Source: Planctomycetota bacterium
GTDB lineage: Bacteria > Planctomycetota > B15-G4 > JADJEK01
Assembly (NCBI GenBank): GCA_016709145.1
Contig: JADJEK010000024.1
Span: forward strand, 1-64,000
Reading direction: 5' to 3'
DNA: 64,000 nucleotides
The notes below the pieces were generated by a model that had not been told where the DNA came from, did no database searches, and saw nothing but the letters and a program-made list of their open reading frames with translations. The position numbers were made by a program, and so were the translations under genes. Each line of letters starts with the position of its first letter. Positions within the stretch are counted from its first letter, which is position 1. Shown here piece after piece: positions 9,419 through 18,225 of the stretch.

Positions 9419-11475
9419 TCGAAGAACTCATTCGTCCCGAGATGCCCGCGTCGCCGCCGTGGCCAGATGTCTCGCCGCTGCATGGTCACCCGATCTCGGA
9501 TGAACTCGACGTCGTGGGGCGCCTTCGCTGGATCTCCGACTTACTGCAGCGCCGTCAGATCGCTGCTGGCGACGAGTCGGGCGCAAAGTACTTCGACGAA
9601 ATCCGGGCGCGGATCGAGCGGCGTCACCGAGAGACACGGCTGTTCTTAGGCGTGGTCGGCGAGTTCTCGAGCGGAAAGAGCACACTGATCAACGCCCTCG
9701 TTCGCTACCGTTTGCTGCGAAGCGACGTTCTCCAGGGGACAACGGCCGCCGTGACGTTGATCGCGTTCGACGAGCGATTCACGGTCACCGTGCGGCGCAA
9801 GCGCAAGAATGCCGTCGTCCGCGCAGCGACAGCTCTTAAGAATACAGCGCTGGCCGTGTTCGGCGCGTTTCGACAGCCCAAGGCCCCGCCCGGACGGGAC
9901 GAACTGATTCAGCTCCTCCATCTCGCGACGTCGGACGAGCATTTCGCGCGCGACGTCGTTCAAGTCGACGTGACGCTTCCCTCCCAGTCCCTGAGGGACG
10001 GAATGGTGATTGTCGACACGCCGGGGATCAATGCTCAGAATCCTCGACACGCCGAGGTCACGGCCGGAGCGCTTCGCGATGCCTGCGACGCTGCGCTCGT
10101 CGCAGTGCCGGCTGACGCTGCGGGCGCGGAGAGCCTGCTGCGCTACCTGCGGGCCCACGCGGGGGACGTCCTGCACCGATGCATCTTCGTGCTCACGAAG
10201 GCCGACCTGCTTCGGCGCGAGCGCGACCGGATTCTGGTGATGCACAACCTCAAAGCACGCTTGGCGACGGAACTCGGGATCGCAAACCCACGCGTCCTCG
10301 CGATGGCTCCGCAGTTCGTTGTCGAAAGCGTGCCAAGGGATGCCAACGGAACCCTCAAACCGGCCGACCTCGAGGGATACACGGCCGATGAGATCGAGCG
10401 TTGGAACGCACAGTTCTGCTCCATGGAGGATGAACTTCGCCACCTGCTGCGCGAAAAGCGGCTGCAGGCGCAGGCTGACGATATTGGCGCGCTCCTTGAG
10501 GGGCTCTACCGGCGCGTCAAGGCTGACCTTGAACGCCACCTACAGGACTACCGCGCTCGCCACGAGGCGCTGGAACGGCTGATCATCCCTGACATCCACG
10601 GGTTCATTGAGAGCGAGAGACACGGCTACGACAATCGCGCTCGACAAGCCGCGTTTAAGACGATCGATTCCCTCGTTCAGGACATCGAGGAGATCGGCGC
10701 TGTCATCGTGAATCAACTTCATGCGGCGATCTACGAGGCGAAGAACCGCGGCGAGCTGAAGAACGCCATGGAGAGTGTAATCCCAGCGACCGTCGCGGGC
10801 GGCGAGACCTTCATCCGCAAGCACGTAAACAACCTCCTCACGAAGGCTGAGAAAGCAGTCCAAGCCGAATTCAATGCGTTCCATGAGTCATTCCAAGAGC
10901 GCTACCGATCGCTTGCGACGCTCGGCGGCAGACTATCGATCGACGCCGCCGGGCCTATGCTTGCGTTTGAGCGGTTCCGCGCAAGCTCCGCCGGCATCTC
11001 TAGCGACCTCGCCGCGGGGATGCGCGACGATGAGGACCAGCGCAATCACCGTATGTTTGGCACTGGCGCAGCGGGAGCTATGATCGGCACCATAATGCTC
11101 CCAGGGCTCGGAACCATCTTGGGCGTACTGGCGGGGACATTATTGGGCGCGATGTTCGGCCCGTCCCTGGATGAGCTCAAGGAGCGCTGCTGGCAGCCCC
11201 TGCGCGATCGGATCCACGCTCAGCTCGCGGCGGCCGCGGTGGACATCCCCCAAGCCGTCCAACTGTCACTAACCGCGACGCTTGAGGCCATTGGACGGGC
11301 GATCTCGGACTACGCGCCGCGATACGAACTGCTCGTCGAGCAAATGCGCGCGCGCGACGCTCGCGAGAAAGACGACATCGTCGCAATGCAGCAGGCCGTC
11401 ACGCAGGACCTCGCGTCCATCGATGAACAGCAAGCGCTGCTCGCCGGGATCCAGAAACGCATTCGAAGCATGTGA
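9415..11475 (+). CDS. Dynamin-like GTPase (second copy), intact
   Basis: 686 residues. GTP-binding motifs are all present: G1 VGEFSSGKST (residues 81-90), a G2 threonine in LQGTTAAVT, G3 DTPG (201-204) and G4 TKAD (261-264). The middle and C-terminal parts are long amphipathic helices (stalk). A glycine-rich hydrophobic segment, GAAGAMIGTIMLPGLGTILG onward (about residues 552-584), could be the membrane-inserting paddle. The protein thus fits the bacterial dynamin-like family, which binds and remodels membranes on GTP hydrolysis. The start ATG overlaps the stop of the kinase fusion (ATGA). It is the only member of the cluster that reads without any frame break. Confidence 0.85.
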   Translation: MIEELIRPEMPASPPWPDVSPLHGHPISDELDVVGRLRWISDLLQRRQIAAGDESGAKYFDEIRARIERRHRETRLFLGVVGEFSSGKSTLINALVRYRLLRSDVLQGTTAAVTLIAFDERFTVTVRRKRKNAVVRAATALKNTALAVFGAFRQPKAPPGRDELIQLLHLATSDEHFARDVVQVDVTLPSQSLRDGMVIVDTPGINAQNPRHAEVTAGALRDACDAALVAVPADAAGAESLLRYLRAHAGDVLHRCIFVLTKADLLRRERDRILVMHNLKARLATELGIANPRVLAMAPQFVVESVPRDANGTLKPADLEGYTADEIERWNAQFCSMEDELRHLLREKRLQAQADDIGALLEGLYRRVKADLERHLQDYRARHEALERLIIPDIHGFIESERHGYDNRARQAAFKTIDSLVQDIEEIGAVIVNQLHAAIYEAKNRGELKNAMESVIPATVAGGETFIRKHVNNLLTKAEKAVQAEFNAFHESFQERYRSLATLGGRLSIDAAGPMLAFERFRASSAGISSDLAAGMRDDEDQRNHRMFGTGAAGAMIGTIMLPGLGTILGVLAGTLLGAMFGPSLDELKERCWQPLRDRIHAQLAAAAVDIPQAVQLSLTATLEAIGRAISDYAPRYELLVEQMRARDAREKDDIVAMQQAVTQDLASIDEQQALLAGIQKRIRSM

Positions 11476-11569
11476 CTCGGCTCGTGCGCTTGGGCTGCCG
11501 AAGCGATAGGAGCCCAAACCTCAACTCTTCATCACCAATCTAAATCAGTCGACCCAAGGAATGCAAGCT

Positions 11570-13658
11570 ATGACTCAGTCGAGCCAAGGAACTGATGCCA
11601 GCTCGTCCCAGCAGCAGTACGCCAAGTTTGAAAGCCTCCGATCTCGTCTCATCGGACTGTTCGACCAAAGCCAGCGGTGCTTCGCCGACCTGCAGATGCC
11701 TTCGTGGTCAGAGTCCTGCGGGAACGTCCAGGAGCGCCTGGGGAGCGAGCGATTTCGCGTGATCGTGCTCGGCGAGTTCAACCGTGGCAAGAGTACATTC
11801 ATCAACGCGCTGCTTGGCAAGGAGGTGCTGCCAGCGTTCGCGACGCCTTGCACGGCGATCATCAACGAGCTGAAGTGGGACGAGGAGCCGTGGGCCGTCT
11901 TGTACTTCAAGGGTCTTGGTGATCCCGCCCTTGACAACATACCGAAGGGCCTTCCAGAAGAAGTGACCCGGCACATCGAGGCTCACAAAGGCAATCCAAT
12001 CCCGCCGCTAGAAATCCCTGTAGAGGAACTTGAGCGGTATGTGGTCATCCCGGATCCGGTGAAAGACCAGAGCGCGTCAATCGCCGAGACGCCGTACGAG
12101 CGCGTGGTCATCGGATGGCCGCTGGACCTCTTGAAGAACTCGGTGGAAATCATCGACTCTCCAGGCCTGAATGAACACGGGAGCCGGACGAAGATAGCGA
12201 TGGAGTATCTAAACAAGATCGACGCCGTCGTCTATCTGATGTCCGTTCACGCGTTCGCAGCGGAGACCGAGATCAATCTTATCGACAACGTCCTTCGTCC
12301 CGCGGGACATGAATATCTATTCTACGTCTGCAAACCGCTTTGACGAGCTTCGCCGGCAAGCGGATCGCGACAAAGTCATGCAGTACGCCTACGACCACCT
12401 CGCGCCGCGAACCGCTATGGGCCGCGAAGGCGTATTCTTCGTCTCATCGCTCGACGCCGTGATTGGCCGCGAGAATGGCGACGAGCAGATGGTCGAAAGG
12501 TCGCGCATCCCCGCTGTGGAGAAGTCGCTCGCCAAGTTCCTGGTTGAACACCGCGGGCGCGTAAAGCTGCTGCAGCCGGCCTCCCAGCTCAGCCAAGGGC
12601 TGAAGTCCGCGCTTTACGAGACGATTCCGAGCCGCCGCAAGATGCTCGACGCGAGCCTTGAGGACCTCGAGGCTCGCGTTCAAGAGGCGCTGCCCAAACT
12701 CGAGGAAGCTGAGAAACGCCGGCAGAAGACGCTCGAAATTCTCGAGCGCGGTCGAATCCGTTTGAGAGACGCCGTGCGCGACGCCGCCGCAAGCCACCTG
12801 CGCGCGGTCGCCGCCGACGTTCCGCAGTGGGCGACCGAACTGGCCCTCGAGCGAATCAGCGTGTTCAAGTTCTGGGCGCTTGAGGAGCAAGTCCAAGGCG
12901 TCGCGAAGGAGGTGCTTGGGGGAGTCGAACAGAAGATCGAAGAAGCGACGGCCCGGTGGCAGGATCGGCGCCTTAAACCTCTGATCGCCGATCATCTGGC
13001 AGACTTCGGTACCGACGCGCACGAGGCATTGGATGCATTCCTTCTCGACGTCGAGTCCATCCGTCGAAGTCTAAGAGGAGAGTCCGCATCGAACGTGTTG
13101 TCCGATGCTCGGGTCGGAAAGGTCGAACGATGGCTCGCCGGGGTCGGTGGGTTCGTGCTCGGCGGGGCCGGCTCGGCGATCGAGGGCGTGGCGATGGGCT
13201 ACAACGGCATGCTCCGGAGCTTGCTTCCATCAATTCTGATCACTGTTGCTGGAGTGATGGTACTCCACCTGAACCCGATCACGATCATTCCGGCTCTAAT
13301 CGCGACAGGGATCTTCCGATCATGGCGCAAAGGAGACGCGCTAACCTCGAAGGCGAAGGTCGAGATCGGGAATGGAATTCGCGTTGCAATCATTGAGTCG
13401 GTTCCTGAGCATTCCCGGAGAATTGCGGAGCAATGCTACGAGCAATCAGCTCCTCAGCTGAAGACCCTCGGCGAGGCGATGAGCCGGGAGATTGACACGG
13501 TTCGGGAGACGGTGGATTCAGTGCTGGAGGTGAAACGTTGCGGTGCCCAGAGGATCGCGGCCGAACGCGAGCAGATCGCTAGTCAGGAGAAGTGTCTCCA
13601 AGGAATCGAGACTCAGGTTTCCGAGTTCGTACACGGACTGGCTGGTGGGCGAACCTGA
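11570..13658 (+). CDS. Dynamin-like GTPase (third copy), one frameshift
   Basis: About 695 residues. G1 is LGEFNRGKST (residues 68-76), G2 lies in ATPCTAI, and G3 is IIDSPGLNEHG. The frame breaks at 12331-12333, where AAA appears to hold one extra base; removing it gives YVCNRFDEL, whose NRFD is the expected G4 motif. The second half has coiled-coil helices and two hydrophobic segments (LLPSILITVAGVMVL and PITIIPALIATGIF, about 13220-13315) that probably insert in the membrane. It differs strongly from the second copy, so the two may form a hetero-oligomer as known dynamin-like pairs do. ATG 11570 is chosen because AAGGA lies about 10 bases upstream; ATG 11561 is the alternative. It lies 94 bases after the second copy. 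Confidence 0.8.
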
Positions 13659-13673
13659 GGGTGCACCGATGCC

Positions 13674-13843
13674 CCACTTCGTCGAGTTCGACGACATCGA
13701 GCCGGCGCTCGCTTGATACGCCCTTGGAGACCCGGTTCAGCTTTGGGACAGCAGGTACTTCGGCGACGTGCTCCTGCGTGAGGCCGGCGGCGAGCCAAGC
13801 CTGCCACAGGAACGCAAGGAACTGATTGCTGCGACTTGAGAGG
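13674..13843 (-). pseudogene. Xre-type helix-turn-helix regulator remnant
   Basis: The reverse-strand stretch NQFLAFLWQAWLAAGLTQ, then HVAEVPAVPKLNRVSKGVSSERRLDVVELDEV, matches the pattern of a HTH_3 (Xre) DNA-binding domain: an AGLTQ start of helix 2, a VSK recognition helix and a (G/S)ERRLDVVEL ending. Compared with the family there is an inserted residue in the recognition helix and a lost glutamate. No complete reading frame surrounds it. It is convergent with the dynamin cluster and may once have been a regulator or antitoxin. Confidence 0.5.
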
Positions 13844-14297
13844 ATGGACTCCGCGTTTCGTCCGCCAACGATTCCTGCGGACAGCTTGACGTCGCCGGTC
13901 GAGTCGGTCTCGTCGTCATGATCGCTCCAGAGATGTGTGCAGCTTGGCACCCGGAGTCGGCTCCGGGGCCGGACCATGTCGGTCCCACTGTTCGCGAAAG
14001 CTCGTAAGCGCGGTGCGGGCACGTCGTCGCCTATGCCTTCGACGCCTCGCGCGCCCCGTACCAGCTTGCCGGGGTCAGCGCGGCATGAACCGCTGAGGAT
14101 CCGCGTCGACAGCCCGGGGGGCTTTTGGCAGCGGCATGTGGCCGGTAGCTCTGTAGGTAGAACACGAACCCATTCGTAAGGATCGTTAGGAACCCCGTCT
14201 CGTGGCACGACCGGACGCTGCGACTGTCCGCGCGCCTTCCGAAGGACGCGATCAACCGCGAGGACCGGCTGCCGACGCCTGCTGGAAGCGGCCTCGA

Positions 14298-14709
14298 AGA
14301 AACCCGCCGTCAGCAAGCCCCCATGCAACAGAATTTCGCGCGAGATTGGAGGCCGCGCCCGAGGGCGACGCCGATTGGATTCGCGACGTGAAGGTCCGCG
14401 TTCACGAGGCCCGCCAGCGGAAGCACGCGCCGTCAACAACGAGCTCGTGGGGCTCTATTGGCGCATCGGTCGCGATATTCGGGCGCGGCACCAGACCCAG
14501 GGATGGGGCGCGAAGATCGTCGACCGCATCTCGGCCGATCTGAAGACGGAGTTCCCGGACACCGAGGGCTTCTCGCCCCGCAACCTCAAGTACATGCGCG
14601 CTTTCGCCGTCGCGTGGCCCGACGAGGACTTTGTGCAAGGGGTGCTTGCACAATTGCCCTGGTACACGCACCTCGCGCTGCTGGAGAAGCTCGAAATGGA
14701 AGCGGTAAT
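14298..14709 (+). pseudogene. DUF1016 (YhcG/PDDEXK nuclease family) N-terminal fragment
   Basis: Two frames give WIRDVKVRVHEARQR and then VNNELVGLYWRIGRDI, GWGAKIVDRISADLK, GFSPRNLKYMRAF and LAQLPWYTHLALLEKL. This is the DUF1016 N-terminal domain. Family proteins of about 350 residues continue with a PDDEXK nuclease domain, which is absent here. The fragment ends at 14709, where the end repeats of an IS21-like element begin, so the gene was probably cut by that insertion. No matching C-terminal half was found after 17971. The start is uncertain. Confidence 0.7.
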
Positions 14710-14937
14710 TGAAAGCTGACCCACTCGACGACTGAAACCTGACCCACCTGAGCCCCGCCCGAGAAGCTGTTGGTGTCTACGTCGACCGCTACCCCGGAGG
14801 AAGGATGCCTGAGATGAGTCAGGTCTTGAGTGTAAGCAGCTGCGCGCCCAGGGACATTTGATCCGTGCGATCGCCAAGTCGCTCGCGGTGTCGCGCAATA
14901 CGGTGCGCGGCTACCTGCGCGGCGAGCGGCGTCCGGG

Positions 14938-14945
14938 TGAGTACT
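14938..14945. repeat. 8-bp target-site duplication, left copy
   Basis: TGAGTACT directly before the left end of the IS66-family element; an identical copy follows the right end at 17527-17534. IS66-family elements are known to make 8-bp duplications. Confidence 0.9.
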
Positions 14946-15012
14946 GTAACCGTCCGGACCTGGGCACCTTCCCGGTCGCCGCCCCGCTCGCGACGATCGG
15001 CGCACCCTGGAG

Positions 15013-15349
15013 GTGCCCGAGATGTCGAGCGCAGTCGTCCGTCGGCGTCGTTTCACCGACGAGGAGCGTCGCCAGTTCGTCGCAGCCTGGCGACGAAGCG
15101 GCCTGAGCCAGCGAGTTCGCCCGCCGCGCGGGAATCGCCCAGGCCTACGTCTCGCGGTGGAGCCGCGAGCAGCAAGCCACGCCCGACGCATCAGCGTTGG
15201 TACCGTGCGTAAGTCGTCGACGACACGCCGGACCGCCAAGCGTCCGCGTCCGAGATGCGGATCCGCGTCGCCGGCGCGGAGATCACGCTGGCGTCGGGCT
15301 TCGATCGCAAGGCGCTCGCCGACGTCCCTTCCATCCTCGAGACCCGGCG
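15013..15349 (+). pseudogene. IS66 OrfA/TnpA-like protein, frameshifted
   Basis: VVRRRRFTDEERRQFVAAWR then, after a frame change near 15112, FARRAGIAQAYVSRWSREQQ, the N-terminal helix-turn-helix of IS66 OrfA proteins. A third piece (RIRVAGAEITLASGFD) fits the C-terminal part. The GTG start at 15013 is the most likely. It directly precedes tnpB. Confidence 0.7.
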
Positions 15350-15702
15350 ATGCTGACGGTGTCGCCGCGCACCCGCGTGTTCGTCGCGCTCGGAGCCACG
15401 GACATGCGTCCTTCGACACGCTGACCGGGCTGGTGAGAGGGACGCTCGATCAGGACCCGCTGTCGGGCCACCTGTTCGTGTTCGCGAATCGAGGACGCAC
15501 GCGACTCAAGATCTTGCCCTGGACGGATCCGGGCTGTGGGTCATGTGAAGCGGCTCGCGCGCGGACGTTCCGTTGGCCCACATCCACCGACTCCGCCGCG
15601 TCGATTTCGATGTCGACCGCGGAGCTCTCCATGCTGCTGTCGGGAATCGACCTCGGAGACCAAGCCGCGCCGCTGGTACGGCGCGAAGCGACCGACGCGT
15701 AG
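15350..15702 (+). pseudogene. tnpB: IS66 TnpB (accessory protein), frameshifted
   Basis: The start MLTVSPRTRVFVALGATDMR is followed in the next frame by SFDTLTGLVRGTLDQDPLSG, HLFVFANRGRTRLKIL and a VMSKRLARGTFRWP-type segment. This is the IS66 TnpB family (about 115 residues), needed for transposition of many IS66 elements but of unknown biochemical role. The C-terminal STAELSMLLSGIDLGDQ also fits. Two or three single-base breaks are present. Confidence 0.75.
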
Positions 15703-15776
15703 TTCTTCGCGAATCTTCGAGAAAACCGTCGGCCGGAGGTTGCGACGCAAAAGTCACCTCCATACATAGCGGCACG

Positions 15777-17375
15777 ATGGACATCCCCGCCGACCCGACG
15801 ATCGAGGCGCTTCTGCGCAAGAATGCCGAGCTGCTCCGAGCGCTCGCAGCGAGGCCACGCTGGCCGCTCTGGGTGCGCAGGTCGACGTCCTGGCGAAGAC
15901 CGTCGGCGACAAGCAGAGCGAGATCGAGCGCCCTCCAGCACAAGCTGCAAGCGCTGATCCACCGCCTCTGGGGCCGGCGCTCCGAGAAGGGTGCGCCCGG
16001 TCAGTTGATGCTGTTCCACGACGACGCCGAGCAGGGAACAGCCCGCCAAGCCGGATGCCGCACCCGATGACGAAGAGGTCCTCAGGTCGAGGACGTCGAA
16101 GAAGAAGCGCAAACCGCGCGCGCGGTGAAGTCGAAGGATCTTCCGCGCGTACGCATCGAGCACGACGTCACGCCCGAGGAGAAGATCTGGTACGTGCTGC
16201 GGTGAGCAAAAGCAGACGCCGGCGCGGACGTGCGCGAGGAGTACGACTACGTCCCGGCTTCAGTCCTCGTGAAGGAGCACGCACGCCCCAAGTACGCCTG
16301 CCGCACCTGCGGCGATGGCGTGGTGATCGCCAGGCTGCCGCCAGTGCTGATCGAGAAGGGCATGCCCGGTCCCGGGACTCCGCGCAGATCGTGACCGCCA
16401 AGTACGCGGACCACCTGCCGCTCTATCGCCAAGAGGCGATCTTCTTGCGTCACGGCCTCGAAAGCTGTCGCGCCAAACGATGACGCGACTGGCTTGAATG
16501 CGACGGCGCACCACTTGTTGCCGATCGTGCTCGCGATGCGGCGCGACTGTTACGCAGGCCGGTGATCCAATCCGACGACACGCATGTGATGCCAGAAACC
16601 AACGCCGAGTCCAAAGGCTGCCAGAAGGCGTTCCTGTGGGCTTGGACCGCACCGGAGCGCGACCTCGTGCTCTACGAGTTCGAGGTCACGAGAAGATGAC
16701 GATCGTCGACGCGTTCCTCGCGGACTTTACCGGCGAGGTCGTCGTCGCCGATGGATATCCCGGCTGCAACCGTGTCAAAACGCGGCGTGAAACGCGGCGG
16801 CTGCTTATAATACGCACGACGCTACTTGCGCGAAGCCACGACGCACCCGCGTGAGGCGAGCAAGCTGCTCGTCCACATCCAGATGCTCTACGCCGTGGAA
16901 AAGCGTGCCAAGGAGCTCGGACTCGATGCTCGAAGCCCGGCTGAGACTGCGTCAGGAAGAGAGCAAAGCCGGTGCTCGCCGAACTGCGCGCGGCGCTCGA
17001 TCGCATGCGGTTCTGGGAACGCCGGACGGCGCGTTCTGCAAGGCATGGCACTACCTCGACGCCCAGTGGCCGCATCTCACGCTGTTCGTCGACGACGGTC
17101 GCGTGCCGATCGACAACAACAACAGCGAGCAAATGATGCGGCCGGTGGCGGTCGGGCGTAAGAACTGGCTGTTCGCCGGCTCGATCAAGGGCGGCAAGAA
17201 CGCCGCGATCTTCTACTCGGTGATCGGCAGTGCAAATTGCTCGGGATCCCACCGTTTGAATATCTCCGCGACGTGCTGTCGCGGATCTCGACGCATCCCC
17301 ATCGCCTCATCCACGAGCTGACGCCCGCCGGCTGGAAAGCCCGCGCGCGAGGCCGGAGCGATCAAGAGCGCGTGA
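15777..17375 (+). pseudogene. tnpC: IS66 transposase TnpC, frameshifted
   Basis: The DDE transposase of the element in several frames. The N-terminal part (DPTIEALLRKNAELLRAL, LIHRLWGRRSEK) is the leucine-zipper-like region, ending in GAPGQLMLFHDDAE. Then VREEYDYVPASVLVKEHARP with KYACRTCGDG is the zinc-finger-like region, and the C-terminal region has VDDGRVPIDNNNSEQMMRPV, GRKNWLFAGSIKGG and FYSVIGSA, the hallmark of IS66 transposases with the last acidic residue. A final HPHRLIHELTPAGWK piece completes it. Many indels, especially between 16380 and 16990, obscure the catalytic centre. Confidence 0.8.
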
Positions 17376-17526
17376 CGGGGCGCAGCGCGTCGGTGAGGAG
17401 CAGGGCGTCGGTGGCCGCCGGAAGGGCGGCGCGTACTGAGCGCATGCCGACGGGACTACGCCGTCATCGCCGGCATGGTGGCTGAGCTCAAGCGCTTGGC
17501 ACAGGTGTGTAGGGCCGGACGGTTAC

Positions 17527-17534
17527 TGAGTACT
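17527..17534. repeat. 8-bp target-site duplication, right copy
   Basis: TGAGTACT directly after the right end of the IS66-family element, identical to 14938-14945. Confidence 0.9.
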
Positions 17535-17970
17535 GCCTGGTGGAGGGTCGCGCGAGTCCGGTGAGCGCACTGATCGCGCCGCGGGTGCGCGAGATGTTGA
17601 TCGCCGAGCGCGCGGCGGCGACGCCGCGCAAGCAACTGCTGACGGCGGCGCGGATCGGCCGGCTGCTGTTGGCGGAAGGGCTGGTGGCGGCGAGCACGCT
17701 GCGCTCGGTGGTGCGCCAGGCGCGCCTGGACGTGCGCGATCCGCTGAGGCATGCCTTCGTGCCGCTGGTCTACGCGCCGGGCGAAGATGCGCAGGTGGAC
17801 TTCTTCGAGGGCGAGGTCGACGACGTCAAGCTCGGCCGGGTGAAGTGCTTCGTCCTGCTCGTGCGCGCGTGCTACTCGGGCAGGACGTTCGCGTACGCGG
17901 CGCCCAATCAGACACGCGAGGCCCTGTTCGAAGGCCTGATGCGGGCCTTCGAGTTCTTCGGGGGCGTGTT

Positions 17971-18090
17971 CAAGGATGCTCAAGAGGAGTCAGGTCTTGG
18001 GGTGCAAGCAGCCGCGCGCCCAGGAATATTCAATCCGTACGATCGCGAAGGTGTCGCGCAATTACGGCGCGCAGCTACCTGCGCGGCGGG
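17971..18090 (+). pseudogene. istA: Second istA start fragment
   Basis: About 115 bases similar to 14800-14930, the start of the first istA: both share GAGTCAGGTCTTG, a GCGCGCCCAGG core and GCTACCTGCGCGGCG. The translation pieces GCKQPRAQEYSIRTIAK and VSRN match the helix-turn-helix but are shifted and shortened. No IS21 end repeats precede it, so it is a junction product. It ends before the reverse-strand signalling gene; the bases 18091-18225 hold nothing recognisable. Confidence 0.65.
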
Positions 18091-18225
18091 CCTTCAAGGC
18101 CCTGTCGTCGATGATCAGCGGGTCAGGCCGCAGGCAGTTCGCAATAAGACGCCATCCCGATCGCACCGCGACCGGCGCGCTACACCTCATGGATCAAAGG
18201 GAAGCGCTCTCCACCCATCCCCCGC

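Larger units (their letters stand above)
14946..17526 (+). mobile_element. IS66-family insertion sequence, 2,581 bp
   Basis: Both ends begin GTAACCGTCCGG (left at 14946, right as reverse complement ending at 17526), continuing as a weaker inverted repeat. The flanks carry the identical 8-base duplication TGAGTACT. Inside lie the three genes typical of IS66 in order: an OrfA-like helix-turn-helix protein, TnpB and TnpC. All three show frame breaks, so the element appears inactive although its ends and target duplication are intact, which suggests either recent decay or sequence errors. Confidence 0.9.
14706..17970 (+). mobile_element. IS21-like element, interrupted by IS66 and truncated at its right side
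   Basis: The left end carries two direct 16-base repeats of the type TGAAA[G/C]CTGACCCAC at 14710-14725 and 14733-14748, the multiple end repeats common in IS21 elements. istA follows but is split by an IS66-family element (14946-17526). After the kinase-like name VFEGLMRAFEFFGGVF-type region the istA sequence stops abruptly near 17970 and joins the start of another istA copy. istB and a right end are not seen, so most of the element has been deleted. Confidence 0.7.
14803..17970 (+). pseudogene. istA: IstA transposase gene, frameshifted and split by IS66
   Basis: The start ATG at 14803 has GGAGG just upstream. The N-terminal part (QGHLIRAIAKSLAVSRNTVR, about 14850-14920) is the helix-turn-helix of IstA; a frame change lies near 14830. 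The gene is interrupted at 14946. It resumes after 17534 with SALIAPRVREML, RKQLLTAARIGRLL, LRSVVRQARLDVRDPLRHAF, VPLVYAPGEDAQVDFFEG (start of the DDE core) and TREALFEGLMRAFEFFGGVF. Removing the IS66 element with one 8-base duplication joins the two halves in frame through GEYCLVEGRASP. The sequence is cut after the first catalytic region, so it is non-functional. Confidence 0.8.
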
